A stretch of 64,000 nucleotides of DNA from Bacteroidales bacterium (lineage in GTDB: Bacteria > Bacteroidota > Bacteroidia > Bacteroidales > UBA932), in NCBI GenBank assembly GCA_017399865.1, contig JAFQAT010000010.1, positions 17,853 to 81,852 on the forward strand, given 5' to 3'. This document shows positions 53,647-62,701 of this stretch, in pieces. Position numbers and translations under genes: made by a program. Under the pieces are notes generated by a model that was not told the origin of the DNA, ran no database searches, and was given only the letters and a program-made list of their open reading frames with translations. How positions within the stretch are numbered: the stretch's first letter is position 1; each line of letters opens with the position of its first letter.

Positions 53647-55098
53647 TTACTTCACTTCATATCCCTTCGGCATTTTATACATGTCCGGAAGATCTTTGCT
53701 GAAGAAAGTAGCTGGGTTATCGTACATGCTGCGGAAGTCTGCTTCGGAAGGATGGCCCGGATAAACAGAATAGAAATGCCTGTCGCTCTCATTACTACCG
53801 ACATACTTGTTTCTCCACATCACGATCATGCTGACTCTCTGATTGAGGGCACATGCAAGAATATGGTTTGTCCAATAGTCAGTCCAATTGAACCCTTCAG
53901 GTCCTGTTTCAGTAACACCACAAGGCTTCTTCTTTTCTACAGAAAGAGCAGACATGGCTGTAAGATTACTCTTGAAGGCATTCTTATTATCCCAATGATA
54001 ACAATCCATTCCGAGGAAATCCACAAAATCGTCTCCTGGCCATCTGTGAAGCAACCTTGCTCTTGTACCGTCTCCGTAGTTACCATCCATCTGAGGAGAA
54101 ATTGCATAAATGAAGTTTCTCACCCCCTTTACATCTCTGAGATATTCAATGGTAAATCTCCAGAACTTTATGAATTCTGTTTCCGTAGTACACTTCGAAC
54201 TCCACCACGACCATGTCTGTGTATGCTCATGATAAGGTCTGAAGATGACAGGAATCAGCTTTCCATCCGAACCCTTCAGATTGTTTGCAAAATCCGCACA
54301 TCTGTCGAGCCACTGGAGATACTTCGTACGTGTATCACTTCCTTCGGTAAGGATTTCCTTCACGACATCGTTTCTCGAGTTGTCCCATGAATCACCTCCG
54401 GTAAGAGGATTATTGAGATGGCAGCATGCTGTGATCACTTCTCCTCTGTCATAAGCCTCTATTATTACACGGCGACGGATCTTATTTGCGTCATTCTGGT
54501 ATCTGTTGTCCATGATTTCAGCAAAATCGACACTGAAGACTCCCGGATAATCTCCGCAGACAGACTTTGTATCCGACATTCCCGGTTCATTGTACCAGTA
54601 ACGTCCATACCAGAGGTCATCGTGATGTCCGAACATGAAACCTTCTTCAGCCAGTTTCCAAAGATTTGCATAAAGCGCCTTGGTTTCAGCAGTGGCATTC
54701 TTGTCGACCATGGTGAGGGTAGTAGTAGGACTAGGATCGCCTTTCTGGATGACAGTCGCATTCTTGTAAAAGTATCTGTCATTCACGTCAACGAACTTTA
54801 TCTGTGCCTCACGTGAAGCGGTATTACCGTTTTCTTCAGCATTGAACCACACCTTATCCCCTTCTATCCTGTCGAAGGTCATCCAATCGGCTTGAGCCTC
54901 TGCCCTGAACTGGAAATTCGCATCTACCGTAACGGAAAAAGGACCAGCAGCATAATCAATCTCCACACTTTCCTGAACGGTCATCGACCTTGTATCGGAA
55001 GGTGCAGGTTCCGTAGTTTTCTTCTCATCGGAACATGACAATACAGCCATCAGAGACATGGCTGCAGCCAGAATTGATGTACCCATAATCCTCATCAT
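53647..55098 (-). CDS. GH26 endo-beta-1,4-mannanase with N-terminal BACON-like domain, lipoprotein
   Basis: 483 residues; lipobox MAVLSC (Cys22). Residues about 40-118 look like a BACON-type beta-sandwich (SVEIDYAAGPFSVTVDANFQFRAEAQADWM, REAQIKFVDVNDRYFYKNATVIQKG). The GH26 barrel (about 125-483) has GFMFGHHDDLWYG, acid/base Glu291 in FRPYHEHT and nucleophile Glu397 in GVTETG. It is clearly diverged from the compact GH26 at 30082-31173. As the second gene after a surface-binding lipoprotein and just before SusC/D, it is the likely surface endo-mannanase that starts degradation. Confidence 0.94.
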   Translation of the reverse strand: MMRIMGTSILAAAMSLMAVLSCSDEKKTTEPAPSDTRSMTVQESVEIDYAAGPFSVTVDANFQFRAEAQADWMTFDRIEGDKVWFNAEENGNTASREAQIKFVDVNDRYFYKNATVIQKGDPSPTTTLTMVDKNATAETKALYANLWKLAEEGFMFGHHDDLWYGRYWYNEPGMSDTKSVCGDYPGVFSVDFAEIMDNRYQNDANKIRRRVIIEAYDRGEVITACCHLNNPLTGGDSWDNSRNDVVKEILTEGSDTRTKYLQWLDRCADFANNLKGSDGKLIPVIFRPYHEHTQTWSWWSSKCTTETEFIKFWRFTIEYLRDVKGVRNFIYAISPQMDGNYGDGTRARLLHRWPGDDFVDFLGMDCYHWDNKNAFKSNLTAMSALSVEKKKPCGVTETGPEGFNWTDYWTNHILACALNQRVSMIVMWRNKYVGSNESDRHFYSVYPGHPSEADFRSMYDNPATFFSKDLPDMYKMPKGYEVK

Positions 55099-55101
55099 TT
55101 A

Positions 55102-56148
55102 TTATTTTTCAAGAAGTTCACCATGATTTTCAAGAGCGGAATCACTATCCTTCTGAACAAGCCACATTGTTGTACGGACATTGTCAGAGAACCATCTTGA
55201 GTCAGGGTAATTCCAGTTAATCTTGTCAAACGGGCCCTCGTGTGATCTCGCAAAGGCCATATTAGGAACCGATATGGTCACCAAAGAGAATGTATGGTCT
55301 CCGGCTCCGAGGAGATTGACCTTATAAAGAGGTGCAGCATACTCACTATCCTCATAAGCATAGACAGTAATGATGTTCCTGTCTGAATCTATCTTGCTCC
55401 AACGGCTCTTTCCGGTCGGGAAGATACGGTACTTGCCGTTCATGTCAGTACTGTTCTGGAACATGTAGTTGGCGTATTTACCGTCTGCACCAGAAGTATT
55501 GACAAGTGTACCGAATGTATCACCAGTTTCTGAATCAGCATCTTCAAGAAGGAAACTGAGTATGTTGTCATCTTCATCCGTAGGCATATATCCGGTACCC
55601 CAGTGCCACCATTTATCCATTACAGTAGACCTTACCTCTTCGCCATCCCATCCGCCATGGATGATGAATGCACTCTTAGGAGCACTGCCGTCAAGGATAC
55701 CTCCGATCGGAGTGAATGAATAGCAGCCTTCGAGAGGGTCGGTGAAGGTCGTGTAACTAAGTTTATAGGTACGTGTCTCCCCATTGTAGGCAGTCACCGT
55801 AAACTCGGCTGAGCCGTCGCTCAGGTCCAGAGTGCTGCCGGGAGCAATGCTTGCAGTAGGGCAGAATTCACTGTCCGGATACTTGAAATCCAGAGCCACC
55901 ACCTTTACCGCATTCAAGTCAAGTCCACCTGTGATCAGGCTGACGACGACCGAACCAGCCTCGTCGTCCCTCCAGTTGTCGGTAATAACCGCCGCGCCGA
56001 TCTGAGACTCCAACCTCAGATTGACAGGAGTACGCTCGCGAAGCCAAGGATCAGTCAGTTCCACTGTGTTGCGCTCTTTCTCATCGCAAGATGCGAGAGC
56101 AGTGATTGCAACCGCTGCCAGGAACAGATTTCTGAAAATCTTCTTCAT
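55102..56148 (-). CDS. Surface glycan-binding lipoprotein with DUF5018-like domain and a module shared with the 723-residue lipoprotein
   Basis: 348 residues from ATG 56148 (signal MKKIFRNLFLAAVAITALASC, Cys21); 36 in-frame residues upstream are discounted because they lie in the promoter region. Residues about 30-137 look like a DUF5018/Ig-like domain (VVALDFKYPDSEFCPTASIAPGS, AEFTVTAYNGETRTYKLSYTTF). Residues about 138-334 match the repeated modules of the 34261-36432 protein: LEGCYSF, KWWHWG, DDNILSFLL, KYRIFPTGKSRW, LLGAGDHTF and a DSRWFSDNVRTTMWLVQK end. As first gene of the large operon, before GH26 and SusC, it is probably the mannan-capturing surface protein. Confidence 0.82.
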   Translation of the reverse strand: MKKIFRNLFLAAVAITALASCDEKERNTVELTDPWLRERTPVNLRLESQIGAAVITDNWRDDEAGSVVVSLITGGLDLNAVKVVALDFKYPDSEFCPTASIAPGSTLDLSDGSAEFTVTAYNGETRTYKLSYTTFTDPLEGCYSFTPIGGILDGSAPKSAFIIHGGWDGEEVRSTVMDKWWHWGTGYMPTDEDDNILSFLLEDADSETGDTFGTLVNTSGADGKYANYMFQNSTDMNGKYRIFPTGKSRWSKIDSDRNIITVYAYEDSEYAAPLYKVNLLGAGDHTFSLVTISVPNMAFARSHEGPFDKINWNYPDSRWFSDNVRTTMWLVQKDSDSALENHGELLEK

Positions 56149-56222
56149 AACTTGGTTCTTAAGTTTGTGATTAATAATTAGGTTGATATATTTTGTCTTG
56201 TTTTCTATACAATTGACCATCA

Positions 56223-56230
56223 CAAATGTA
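56223..56230 (-). promoter_or_regulatory. -7 element of the large leftward mannan operon
   Basis: CAAATGTA on plus reads TACATTTG on minus, matching TAnnTTTG, 74 bases upstream of the first gene. A TTG-like -33 at standard spacing is not evident, which would suit an activator-dependent promoter. Confidence 0.5.
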
Positions 56231-56348
56231 AATTTTGTAATTTTCAAGTAAGTCACTTATTTTATCAAACAATTATACATTTTTGAAGTTCATAAAAATA
56301 TACAATGAAAAGACAAAAAAATACACCCCATTTAGTGTCAATATTCTA

Positions 56349-56356
56349 TAACTTTG
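56349..56356 (+). promoter_or_regulatory. -7 element of the carboxylesterase-GH30 operon
   Basis: TAACTTTG matches TAnnTTTG and ends 26 bases before the ATG at 56383. It is divergent from the promoter of the large operon within a 234-base AT-rich intergenic region. Confidence 0.5.
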
Positions 56357-56382
56357 ATGTCTGAAACAAAACAGAATCTGCT

Positions 56383-58002
56383 ATGAAGAATCCCATCTTA
56401 ATCTGCTTAACGGTCGTTGCCGCACTTGCGGCATCCTGCTGTCAGGAAGGCCGGAGATTTTACCCTGCATCAAAGCAGCAGGTTAATATCGGAGAAGACA
56501 TCGCTGTTGCATCTACGGAATACGGTAAGATACGCGGCTATATGCTTCACGACATCTATTGTTTCCATGGCATCCCATATGGAGCACCTACATCCGGAGA
56601 AAACAGGTTCATGCCACCGAAACCTCCTGTCCCATGGGAAGGGGTCCGTCCGGCTGTAGCATTCGGACAGTCCGCACCGCAGGAGTACTACGACAGACGT
56701 CCTGAATCATATTACATGTTCACAGACCATTGGAATTATGATGACATGGGAGAAGACTGCCTCAGACTCAACGTTTGGACTCCGGCATTGGACGATGGAG
56801 GTAAAAGGCCGGTGCTGGTGTGGCTTCACGGAGGCGGATTCGCAAAAGGTAACGGCATAGAGCAGGACGGTTACAACGGAGAGAATATCGCACGTCGCAG
56901 AGACATAGTCTTCTGCTCTGTAAATCATAGACTTAACGCATTCGGATTCAGTGATTTCTCATATGTCGGAGACGAGCGTTTCAAGCACTCAGCCAACGTC
57001 GGAATGCTGGATATCGTCGCTGCTTTGGAATGGGTGAGGGACAATATTGAAAACTTCGGAGGAGACCCGTCGAACGTGACGATAATGGGCCAGTCAGGCG
57101 GTGCTTCCAAGGTATGCATGCTCTGCGCCATGCCGGCTGCAGAAGGTCTGTTCCACAAGGCCGTAGCGCTTAGCGGAGATGCGACAAGAGCTAACAATCA
57201 GGAGTACTCTCAAAAGCTCGGAGAAGCCATTTTGAAAGAAGCAGGACTGAAGCCTGACCAGCTTGATTCGCTACAGAGAATGCCTTGGAACGAGTATCTT
57301 GAAGTGGCTATGAGAGCACAGAGAAAATTCAGGTCAAATTCAGGATATCGCGCAGGTTTCGCACCTGTAGGCAACGATCTGGACATACCTTCAGGAGAGT
57401 TTTTCGAAAACAGGGAATCCGATGTCCCTATGCTTCTATGCAGTACCTTCCATGAGTGGAATCCGAACAGGGATGATCCTGAGAAAGAAGACATTACGTT
57501 TGAAGGAGTAGCAAAGGAACTGTCCGGGACATATAAGGATCCGATGGCAGTCATCAACGGATACAGAGAAGTCTTTCCAGAGGCTCGTCCGATAGAGATA
57601 TGGGCATATGCTGTATCTCACAGATACGGCACCGTAAAGACCGCAGATGCCCGTTGCAGACAAGGAGCTCCCGTATATATGGGCTGGTTCGGTTGGGAAT
57701 CCCCTCTTTTCGATGGCAGACACAGGGCTTTCCACTGCATCGATATTTCCTTCTGGCTTATGAATACAGACAGAATGGTTACTCATAACGGCGGAGGAAA
57801 CCGTCCGTACAGACTCTCCATGAAAATGTCTGAAGCACTGGTGAACTTCATGAAGACCGGAAAGCCTTCAGCAAGGAAGCTTCCTGAATGGTTGCCATAT
57901 ACTCCGGATGACGGCAATGTCATGATCCTTGATGATAAGTCATATATGACGACAGACATAGACAAGAATGCACGTAAAATAGTAGAAAATAATTGGTTAT
58001 GA
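56383..58002 (+). CDS. Type B carboxylesterase-like lipoprotein
   Basis: 539-residue alpha/beta-hydrolase (lipobox LAASC, Cys19) of the carboxylesterase family (PF00135 type). Marks: FHGIPYGAPTSGENRFMPP, EDCLRLNVWTP, oxyanion-hole LVWLHGGGFAKG (146-155), nucleophile Ser238 in MGQSGGA, and a late FHCIDISFW block with the probable catalytic His. In CAZy terms such enzymes were once placed in CE10. In this locus deacylation of mannan or of feruloyl/acetyl decorations is plausible but unproven. Its stop overlaps the GH30 start (ATGA), so the two are co-translated. Confidence 0.88.
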   Translation: MKNPILICLTVVAALAASCCQEGRRFYPASKQQVNIGEDIAVASTEYGKIRGYMLHDIYCFHGIPYGAPTSGENRFMPPKPPVPWEGVRPAVAFGQSAPQEYYDRRPESYYMFTDHWNYDDMGEDCLRLNVWTPALDDGGKRPVLVWLHGGGFAKGNGIEQDGYNGENIARRRDIVFCSVNHRLNAFGFSDFSYVGDERFKHSANVGMLDIVAALEWVRDNIENFGGDPSNVTIMGQSGGASKVCMLCAMPAAEGLFHKAVALSGDATRANNQEYSQKLGEAILKEAGLKPDQLDSLQRMPWNEYLEVAMRAQRKFRSNSGYRAGFAPVGNDLDIPSGEFFENRESDVPMLLCSTFHEWNPNRDDPEKEDITFEGVAKELSGTYKDPMAVINGYREVFPEARPIEIWAYAVSHRYGTVKTADARCRQGAPVYMGWFGWESPLFDGRHRAFHCIDISFWLMNTDRMVTHNGGGNRPYRLSMKMSEALVNFMKTGKPSARKLPEWLPYTPDDGNVMILDDKSYMTTDIDKNARKIVENNWL

Positions 58003-59483
58003 AAAAGACAAATCTCTGCATATCATTAGCCTTCATATTGATTTCATCAGGAATCACAGGACAGGCACAGACCATTTCTTCATGGCTCACCACACCGGAC
58101 AGAAGCATGCTTTTCCAGCAGCAGGAAGAAGTTGTAGAATTTGAAGCACAACAGAGAGAAAGGGTTCCATACATAGTTGTAGATCCGGCCAGAAGCTATC
58201 AGTGCATGGAAGGATTCGGATTTGCCCTTACCGGAGGCAGCGCAGAACATCTCATGAAGATGACTCCGTCTGCACGTCAGGAAATCCTTCAGGAGATGTT
58301 TGATCCTGCAGAGGGCGTTGGATTCAACTATATACGTCTTACCCTTGGTGCTTCAGACCTTAACAGTTTTGTCTTTTCATATGATGACATGCCCGAGGGA
58401 AAAGAAGATTTCAAGCTGAAGAATTTCTCTTTATCCCAGGATCTGAAAGATGTAGTTCCGGTAATGTATGAGATTCTTGGAATCAATCCGAGAATAAAGA
58501 TCATGGCCTCTCCTTGGTCTGCTCCGACATGGATGAAGGAAAGCGGAAACGTCAGGGGCGGCAAACTCAGAAAAGACTGCTATCAGGTTTATGCCGAATA
58601 CTTTGTGAAGTATGTCCAGGCGATGAAGAGCCATGACATACACATTGACGCCGTCACCATCCAGAATGAACCTCTCAACTCCAGAAATACTCCAAGCATG
58701 CCATGGGATCCGGCAGACCAGATTGAATTCGTGAAGAATCATCTGGGACCGGCATTCGAAAAGGCTGGTCTTGACACGGACATTATAGTTTTTGACCACA
58801 ATTGTGACCGTCCGGACTATGCATTGGCAATCTATAACGACCCTGAGGCAGCCAGGTATGTTGCAGGTTCGGCATACCATCATTACAGGGGTGACCTGAG
58901 TGCGATGTCATATGTTTATGAGGCTCGTCCTGACAAAAAAATATACTTCACCGAGCAGATGACTACCGAGCGTCCGGGCATGGACAGGATTGACATCGCA
59001 TGGCCTGTAAGAAGGCTCATAATCGGTGTGACACGCAACTGGAGCAGCAATGTCGTGCTCTGGAATCTGGCGGCAGACCCTCTCAACGATCCTCACACCG
59101 ACAACGGAGGCTGCTCGATGTGCCAGGGTGCCATCACGATCGATGGAGACAATGTCACGAGAAATCTTGCGTATTACGTCATTGCACACGCGTCTAAGCA
59201 TGTTCCTGACGGATCACACCGCATTTTTTCAACTGCACCTGGCGAAAGGATAATATCAATCTGCGAAGACGAACAGCATCCGCAGATGTGGAGGACAAAT
59301 GTCATCGAGAAGGCTGACGTTCCCGATAACGTGACCTTCATGACACCACAAGGAAAAATTGTCATGGTGGTATCGAATGATTCATGGTCAAGAAAGGAGG
59401 TCAACATCCAATATAATGGCAAATTTGCATCATTGAAGATCGCACCGGGTTCTGTTGCCACATATGTCTGGGACGCAGACTAG
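57999..59483 (+). CDS. GH30-family glycoside hydrolase
   Basis: 494 residues from ATG 57999, which overlaps the esterase stop by four bases (an ATG six bases earlier is an alternative). Signal ends near residue 24 (GQAQ). GH30 features: YQCMEGFGFALTGGSAEHL, NYIRLTLGASDLNSF, PWSAPTWMK, acid/base Glu224 in TIQNEPL, nucleophile Glu319 in YFTEQM, and a C-terminal beta-domain. The sequence resembles subfamily 3-like glucosylceramidase/beta-1,6-glucanase members. Expected substrate: beta-glucosidic (perhaps beta-1,6-glucan) linkages. A helper for glucomannan or a separate beta-glucan activity are both possible. Confidence 0.9.
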   Translation: MKKTNLCISLAFILISSGITGQAQTISSWLTTPDRSMLFQQQEEVVEFEAQQRERVPYIVVDPARSYQCMEGFGFALTGGSAEHLMKMTPSARQEILQEMFDPAEGVGFNYIRLTLGASDLNSFVFSYDDMPEGKEDFKLKNFSLSQDLKDVVPVMYEILGINPRIKIMASPWSAPTWMKESGNVRGGKLRKDCYQVYAEYFVKYVQAMKSHDIHIDAVTIQNEPLNSRNTPSMPWDPADQIEFVKNHLGPAFEKAGLDTDIIVFDHNCDRPDYALAIYNDPEAARYVAGSAYHHYRGDLSAMSYVYEARPDKKIYFTEQMTTERPGMDRIDIAWPVRRLIIGVTRNWSSNVVLWNLAADPLNDPHTDNGGCSMCQGAITIDGDNVTRNLAYYVIAHASKHVPDGSHRIFSTAPGERIISICEDEQHPQMWRTNVIEKADVPDNVTFMTPQGKIVMVVSNDSWSRKEVNIQYNGKFASLKIAPGSVATYVWDAD

Positions 59484-59567
59484 CAACTGACCGGCAATCA
59501 TTACCGTAAGTGAAGATACAGATTGTTGTATCTTTACGAAAAAGATTATACTATTTTGAATAAGACA

Positions 59568-59597
59568 TTGCATCTTGTTGAAGTTTGATTATTTTTG
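59568..59597 (+). promoter_or_regulatory. -33/-7 promoter of the AraC-GH3 operon
   Basis: -33 TTG (59568-59570) and -7 TATTTTTG (59590-59597) with a 19-base spacer; the ATG follows 21 bases later. Confidence 0.6.
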
Positions 59598-59618
59598 TAA
59601 ATCTTAAAAATTTATGAA

Positions 59619-60482
59619 ATGACTGAAATTCAGCAGGAAATATGCCCTATTACGGGTGAAGACCTGTTCATTATTTTAGACAGGCCTAATGTAAAATTTG
59701 AATATCCCATCCACTGCCATCCTGAATACGAAATCAATGTCGTGATAAATTCAAATGGAACCAGGGTGATCGGTGACTCCGAAGAATCTTTCTCCGGACT
59801 GGATTTCGTCATGCTCGGACCATATGTGTCACATGTGTGGAAATCCGAGCAGGAAAACAATCATGAGATAACCATCCAGTTTTCCGGAGACCTGCTGAAT
59901 TTCCATATCATGAACAAACGTCTGTTCATGCCGATAAAACAGTTGCTGATGGACTCCATGCAGGGACTTCACTTCTATGGCGAAGAGGCGGAACGCATAA
60001 AGGATGAGATTATGGACCTTACAAAAATGCAGGGATTTCAGACTGCCACCAAGTTCCTTAATATCCTGAATTCTCTTGCTCATGCTCCAAGACGTAAACT
60101 TGTCAGCAACATGTATGAATCTGAAATACTCATCCACAAGTCCAGGTCAAGGCGTATCAGCAAGGTATGCAGATACATAGAAGAGAACATATCCCACAAG
60201 ATTTCCTTGTCTGATGCAGCCGGTCTTGTAAATATGTCAGATTCGGCTTTCAGTCACTTCTTCAAGAGACAGACCAGCATTTCATTCATCACCTATGTCA
60301 ATAACCTCAGGGTTGCTAAAGCGTGTGAACTGCTGGCCAACACTTCTCTAAGTGCATCTGAAATATGCTACGACTGCGGATTCAACAACAAATCCAACTT
60401 CATCAGGACCTTCACCAAAAGAAAGAATTTGACTCCTATCGAATATAGAAATCATATTTCCCAACTCCTCATCAAATACTAG
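59619..60482 (+). CDS. AraC-family transcriptional regulator with N-terminal cupin
   Basis: 287-residue cytoplasmic regulator. The N-terminal half (about 20-110, HCHPEYEINVVINSNGTRVIGDS) is a cupin-like sugar-sensing domain. The C-terminal half has the double helix-turn-helix: KVCRYIEENISHKISLSDAAGLVNMSDSAFSHFFKRQTS (about 180-218) and SASEICYDCGFNNKSNFIRTFTKRKNLTPIEYR (about 244-278). It is the only DNA-binding sugar-type regulator in the window; no hybrid two-component, SusR or FecR/ECF regulator sits with the mannan operons. It is followed by GH3 after 2 bases. Control of the mannan loci is a hypothesis from position. Confidence 0.93.
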   Translation: MTEIQQEICPITGEDLFIILDRPNVKFEYPIHCHPEYEINVVINSNGTRVIGDSEESFSGLDFVMLGPYVSHVWKSEQENNHEITIQFSGDLLNFHIMNKRLFMPIKQLLMDSMQGLHFYGEEAERIKDEIMDLTKMQGFQTATKFLNILNSLAHAPRRKLVSNMYESEILIHKSRSRRISKVCRYIEENISHKISLSDAAGLVNMSDSAFSHFFKRQTSISFITYVNNLRVAKACELLANTSLSASEICYDCGFNNKSNFIRTFTKRKNLTPIEYRNHISQLLIKY

Positions 60483-60484
60483 CC

Positions 60485-62698
60485 ATGAAAAGAATTCTTA
60501 TCATAGCGGTGGCATTTCTGATTGCCGCCGCCCCCTCTTTCGCACAGGTAAGCATAGACAGAAAGGTTGACTCTCTTCTTGCGATAATGACGCTCGATGA
60601 AAAGATCGGCCAGATGAATCAACTTCATCCCGACATTCACGATCTTGAAACCGAAATCCGCTCCGGAAAGGTAGGATCTGTTTTGAGCGTTGTGGGAACA
60701 GAGTGGATGAATCGCCTTCAGAAGATTGCTGTCGAGGAAACAAGGCTTGGAATACCGCTCCTGAACGGAAGAGATGTCATCCACGGCTTCAGGACCATAT
60801 TCCCGATTCCACTGGGACAGGCAGCATCATTCAATCCGGAAATAGTACGCGAAGGAGCAGCCATTGCAGCAGAAGAAGCATATCATGAGGGAATAAACTG
60901 GACATTTGCTCCGATGCTGGACATATCTCATGATGCCAGATGGGGAAGAATAGCGGAATCCCTTGGAGAAGACCCGCTCCTGGCCGGCATCATGGGTGCA
61001 GCCATGGTAGAGGGTTTCCAAGGTGCTGATCCTGAAAACATCAGCGGCATTGCAGCATGTGCAAAGCATTTTGTCGGCTATGGCGCTGCTGAAGGCGGTC
61101 GCGATTACAATTCCACAAACATCCCGGAAAGAAGGCTCAGGAACCTGCATCTGAGGCCATTCAAGGCCGTAGCGGATGCCGGTGTGGCGTCACTGATGAC
61201 AGCATTCAACGACAATGACGGAATACCAATGACAGGAAACACCAGACTTATCCGCGATATACTGAGACAGGAATGGGGATGGGATGGAATGATTGTTTCA
61301 GACTGGGAATCAATCCGCGAAATGATAGCACATGGCTTCTGTCAGAACGAAGTGGAGGCTGCCTATAAGGCCGCCGTGGCAGGAGTCGATGTGGAAATGG
61401 TAAGCGAGACATACATCAGGAACCTGAAAAAGATGGTCGAAGACGGTATCGTTCCGATATCTGTGATAGACCAGTCGGTCGGCAATATCCTTCGCCTGAA
61501 GTTCCGTCTCGGTCTTTTCGACAATCCTTACTGGCAACCGGCAGAAGCCCCATCTTCTGAAAAGGCTCTGAAAACTGCACAAAAGGCCGCAGAAGAGAGC
61601 ATCATTCTGTTGAAGAATACCAATGCACTGCCTCTGAACGCCTACGAAATCCGCTCCGTTGCGGTTACAGGACCTCTTGCTGATGCTCCTGCCGATCAGA
61701 TCGGAACATGGGTGTTTGACGGAGACGTCACCAGAAGCGTCACCCCTATCGAAGCGATACGGGAGATGTATGGAGACAAGGTCGAGATCATCTATGATCC
61801 TATTCTCAATTATTCGAGAGAGACATTGCCCTCTGATGCTGAAAAGCGAATCAGGAGACTCTCGAAAGCAGATGTAATCCTATATTTTGCAGGAGAAGAA
61901 GCCATTCTTTCCGGTGAGGCTCATTGCCTATCCTCAATCTCGCTTCAGGGAGGACAGGAACAACTCGGAAAATTGCTGAAAGAAACCGGAACAAAAGTGA
62001 TCAGCATAATTATGGCCGGAAGACCGATCGCTCTGAAACCGATCCTTGAAAATTCAGATGCCATGTTATTCGCATTTCATCCCGGAAGCATGGCCGGACC
62101 TGCCCTCACACGCACGATATTCGGAGAAATATGTCCTTCGGGAAAACTTCCTGTGACATTCCCAGTCGATGAAGGCCAGATTCCGATATATTACAATCAT
62201 AATTCGACCGGAAGGCCATCAGACGGTAAAGAAATCCTGCTTCATGACATTCCGCTCAACGCATCCCAGACATCGCTTGGCAACAAATCATACTATCTTG
62301 ACAGCGGCAAAGATCCTTTGTTTCCTTTCGGATACGGTCTGAGTTATACATCATTCGAATATTCCGACATCAGACTGTCAAAGACTGAAATCAATCCTGA
62401 CGAAAGCGTTGAAGTCACACTTACCTTGAAGAATACAGGCAAAATGGCGGGAGCAGAAATTGTTCAATGCTATATTCAGGACGAATTTGCATCGGCAGCA
62501 CGTCCAGTACGCGAACTTGCTGACTTCAAAAAGATTTTCCTCCAGCCGGGAGAAAGCATAGAGGTAAAAATGCAAATCAGCCCTTCTGCCATGAGTTTCT
62601 ATGATATCAACATGAACTACTCTATGGAAAAGGGCCGATTCAAGGTATTCGTCGGAAAGGATTCAGATGCTCCGCTTGTAGGAACATTCCGACTTTAA
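60485..62698 (+). CDS. GH3 beta-glucosidase-like enzyme
   Basis: 737 residues; signal 1-21 (APSFAQ), probably periplasmic. Domain order: (alpha/beta)8 barrel with KHFVGYG (194-200) and nucleophile Asp273 in VSDWES, alpha/beta sandwich (about 380-590, FAGEEAILSGEAHCLSSISLQGGQ), and a fibronectin III-like domain at the end. Layout is that of BglX-type beta-glucosidases. It would release glucose from gluco(manno)-oligosaccharides. It is translated from the AraC operon, 2 bases after the regulator stop, and ends 3 bases from the convergent DUF4886 stop. Confidence 0.93.
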   Translation: MKRILIIAVAFLIAAAPSFAQVSIDRKVDSLLAIMTLDEKIGQMNQLHPDIHDLETEIRSGKVGSVLSVVGTEWMNRLQKIAVEETRLGIPLLNGRDVIHGFRTIFPIPLGQAASFNPEIVREGAAIAAEEAYHEGINWTFAPMLDISHDARWGRIAESLGEDPLLAGIMGAAMVEGFQGADPENISGIAACAKHFVGYGAAEGGRDYNSTNIPERRLRNLHLRPFKAVADAGVASLMTAFNDNDGIPMTGNTRLIRDILRQEWGWDGMIVSDWESIREMIAHGFCQNEVEAAYKAAVAGVDVEMVSETYIRNLKKMVEDGIVPISVIDQSVGNILRLKFRLGLFDNPYWQPAEAPSSEKALKTAQKAAEESIILLKNTNALPLNAYEIRSVAVTGPLADAPADQIGTWVFDGDVTRSVTPIEAIREMYGDKVEIIYDPILNYSRETLPSDAEKRIRRLSKADVILYFAGEEAILSGEAHCLSSISLQGGQEQLGKLLKETGTKVISIIMAGRPIALKPILENSDAMLFAFHPGSMAGPALTRTIFGEICPSGKLPVTFPVDEGQIPIYYNHNSTGRPSDGKEILLHDIPLNASQTSLGNKSYYLDSGKDPLFPFGYGLSYTSFEYSDIRLSKTEINPDESVEVTLTLKNTGKMAGAEIVQCYIQDEFASAARPVRELADFKKIFLQPGESIEVKMQISPSAMSFYDINMNYSMEKGRFKVFVGKDSDAPLVGTFRL

Positions 62699-62701
62699 CC
62701 G

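Noticed and set aside
56149-56256. Longer frame of the first surface lipoprotein beginning at 56256
   Set aside because: It would put 36 residues ahead of a clear lipoprotein signal and cover the candidate promoter at 56223-56230.
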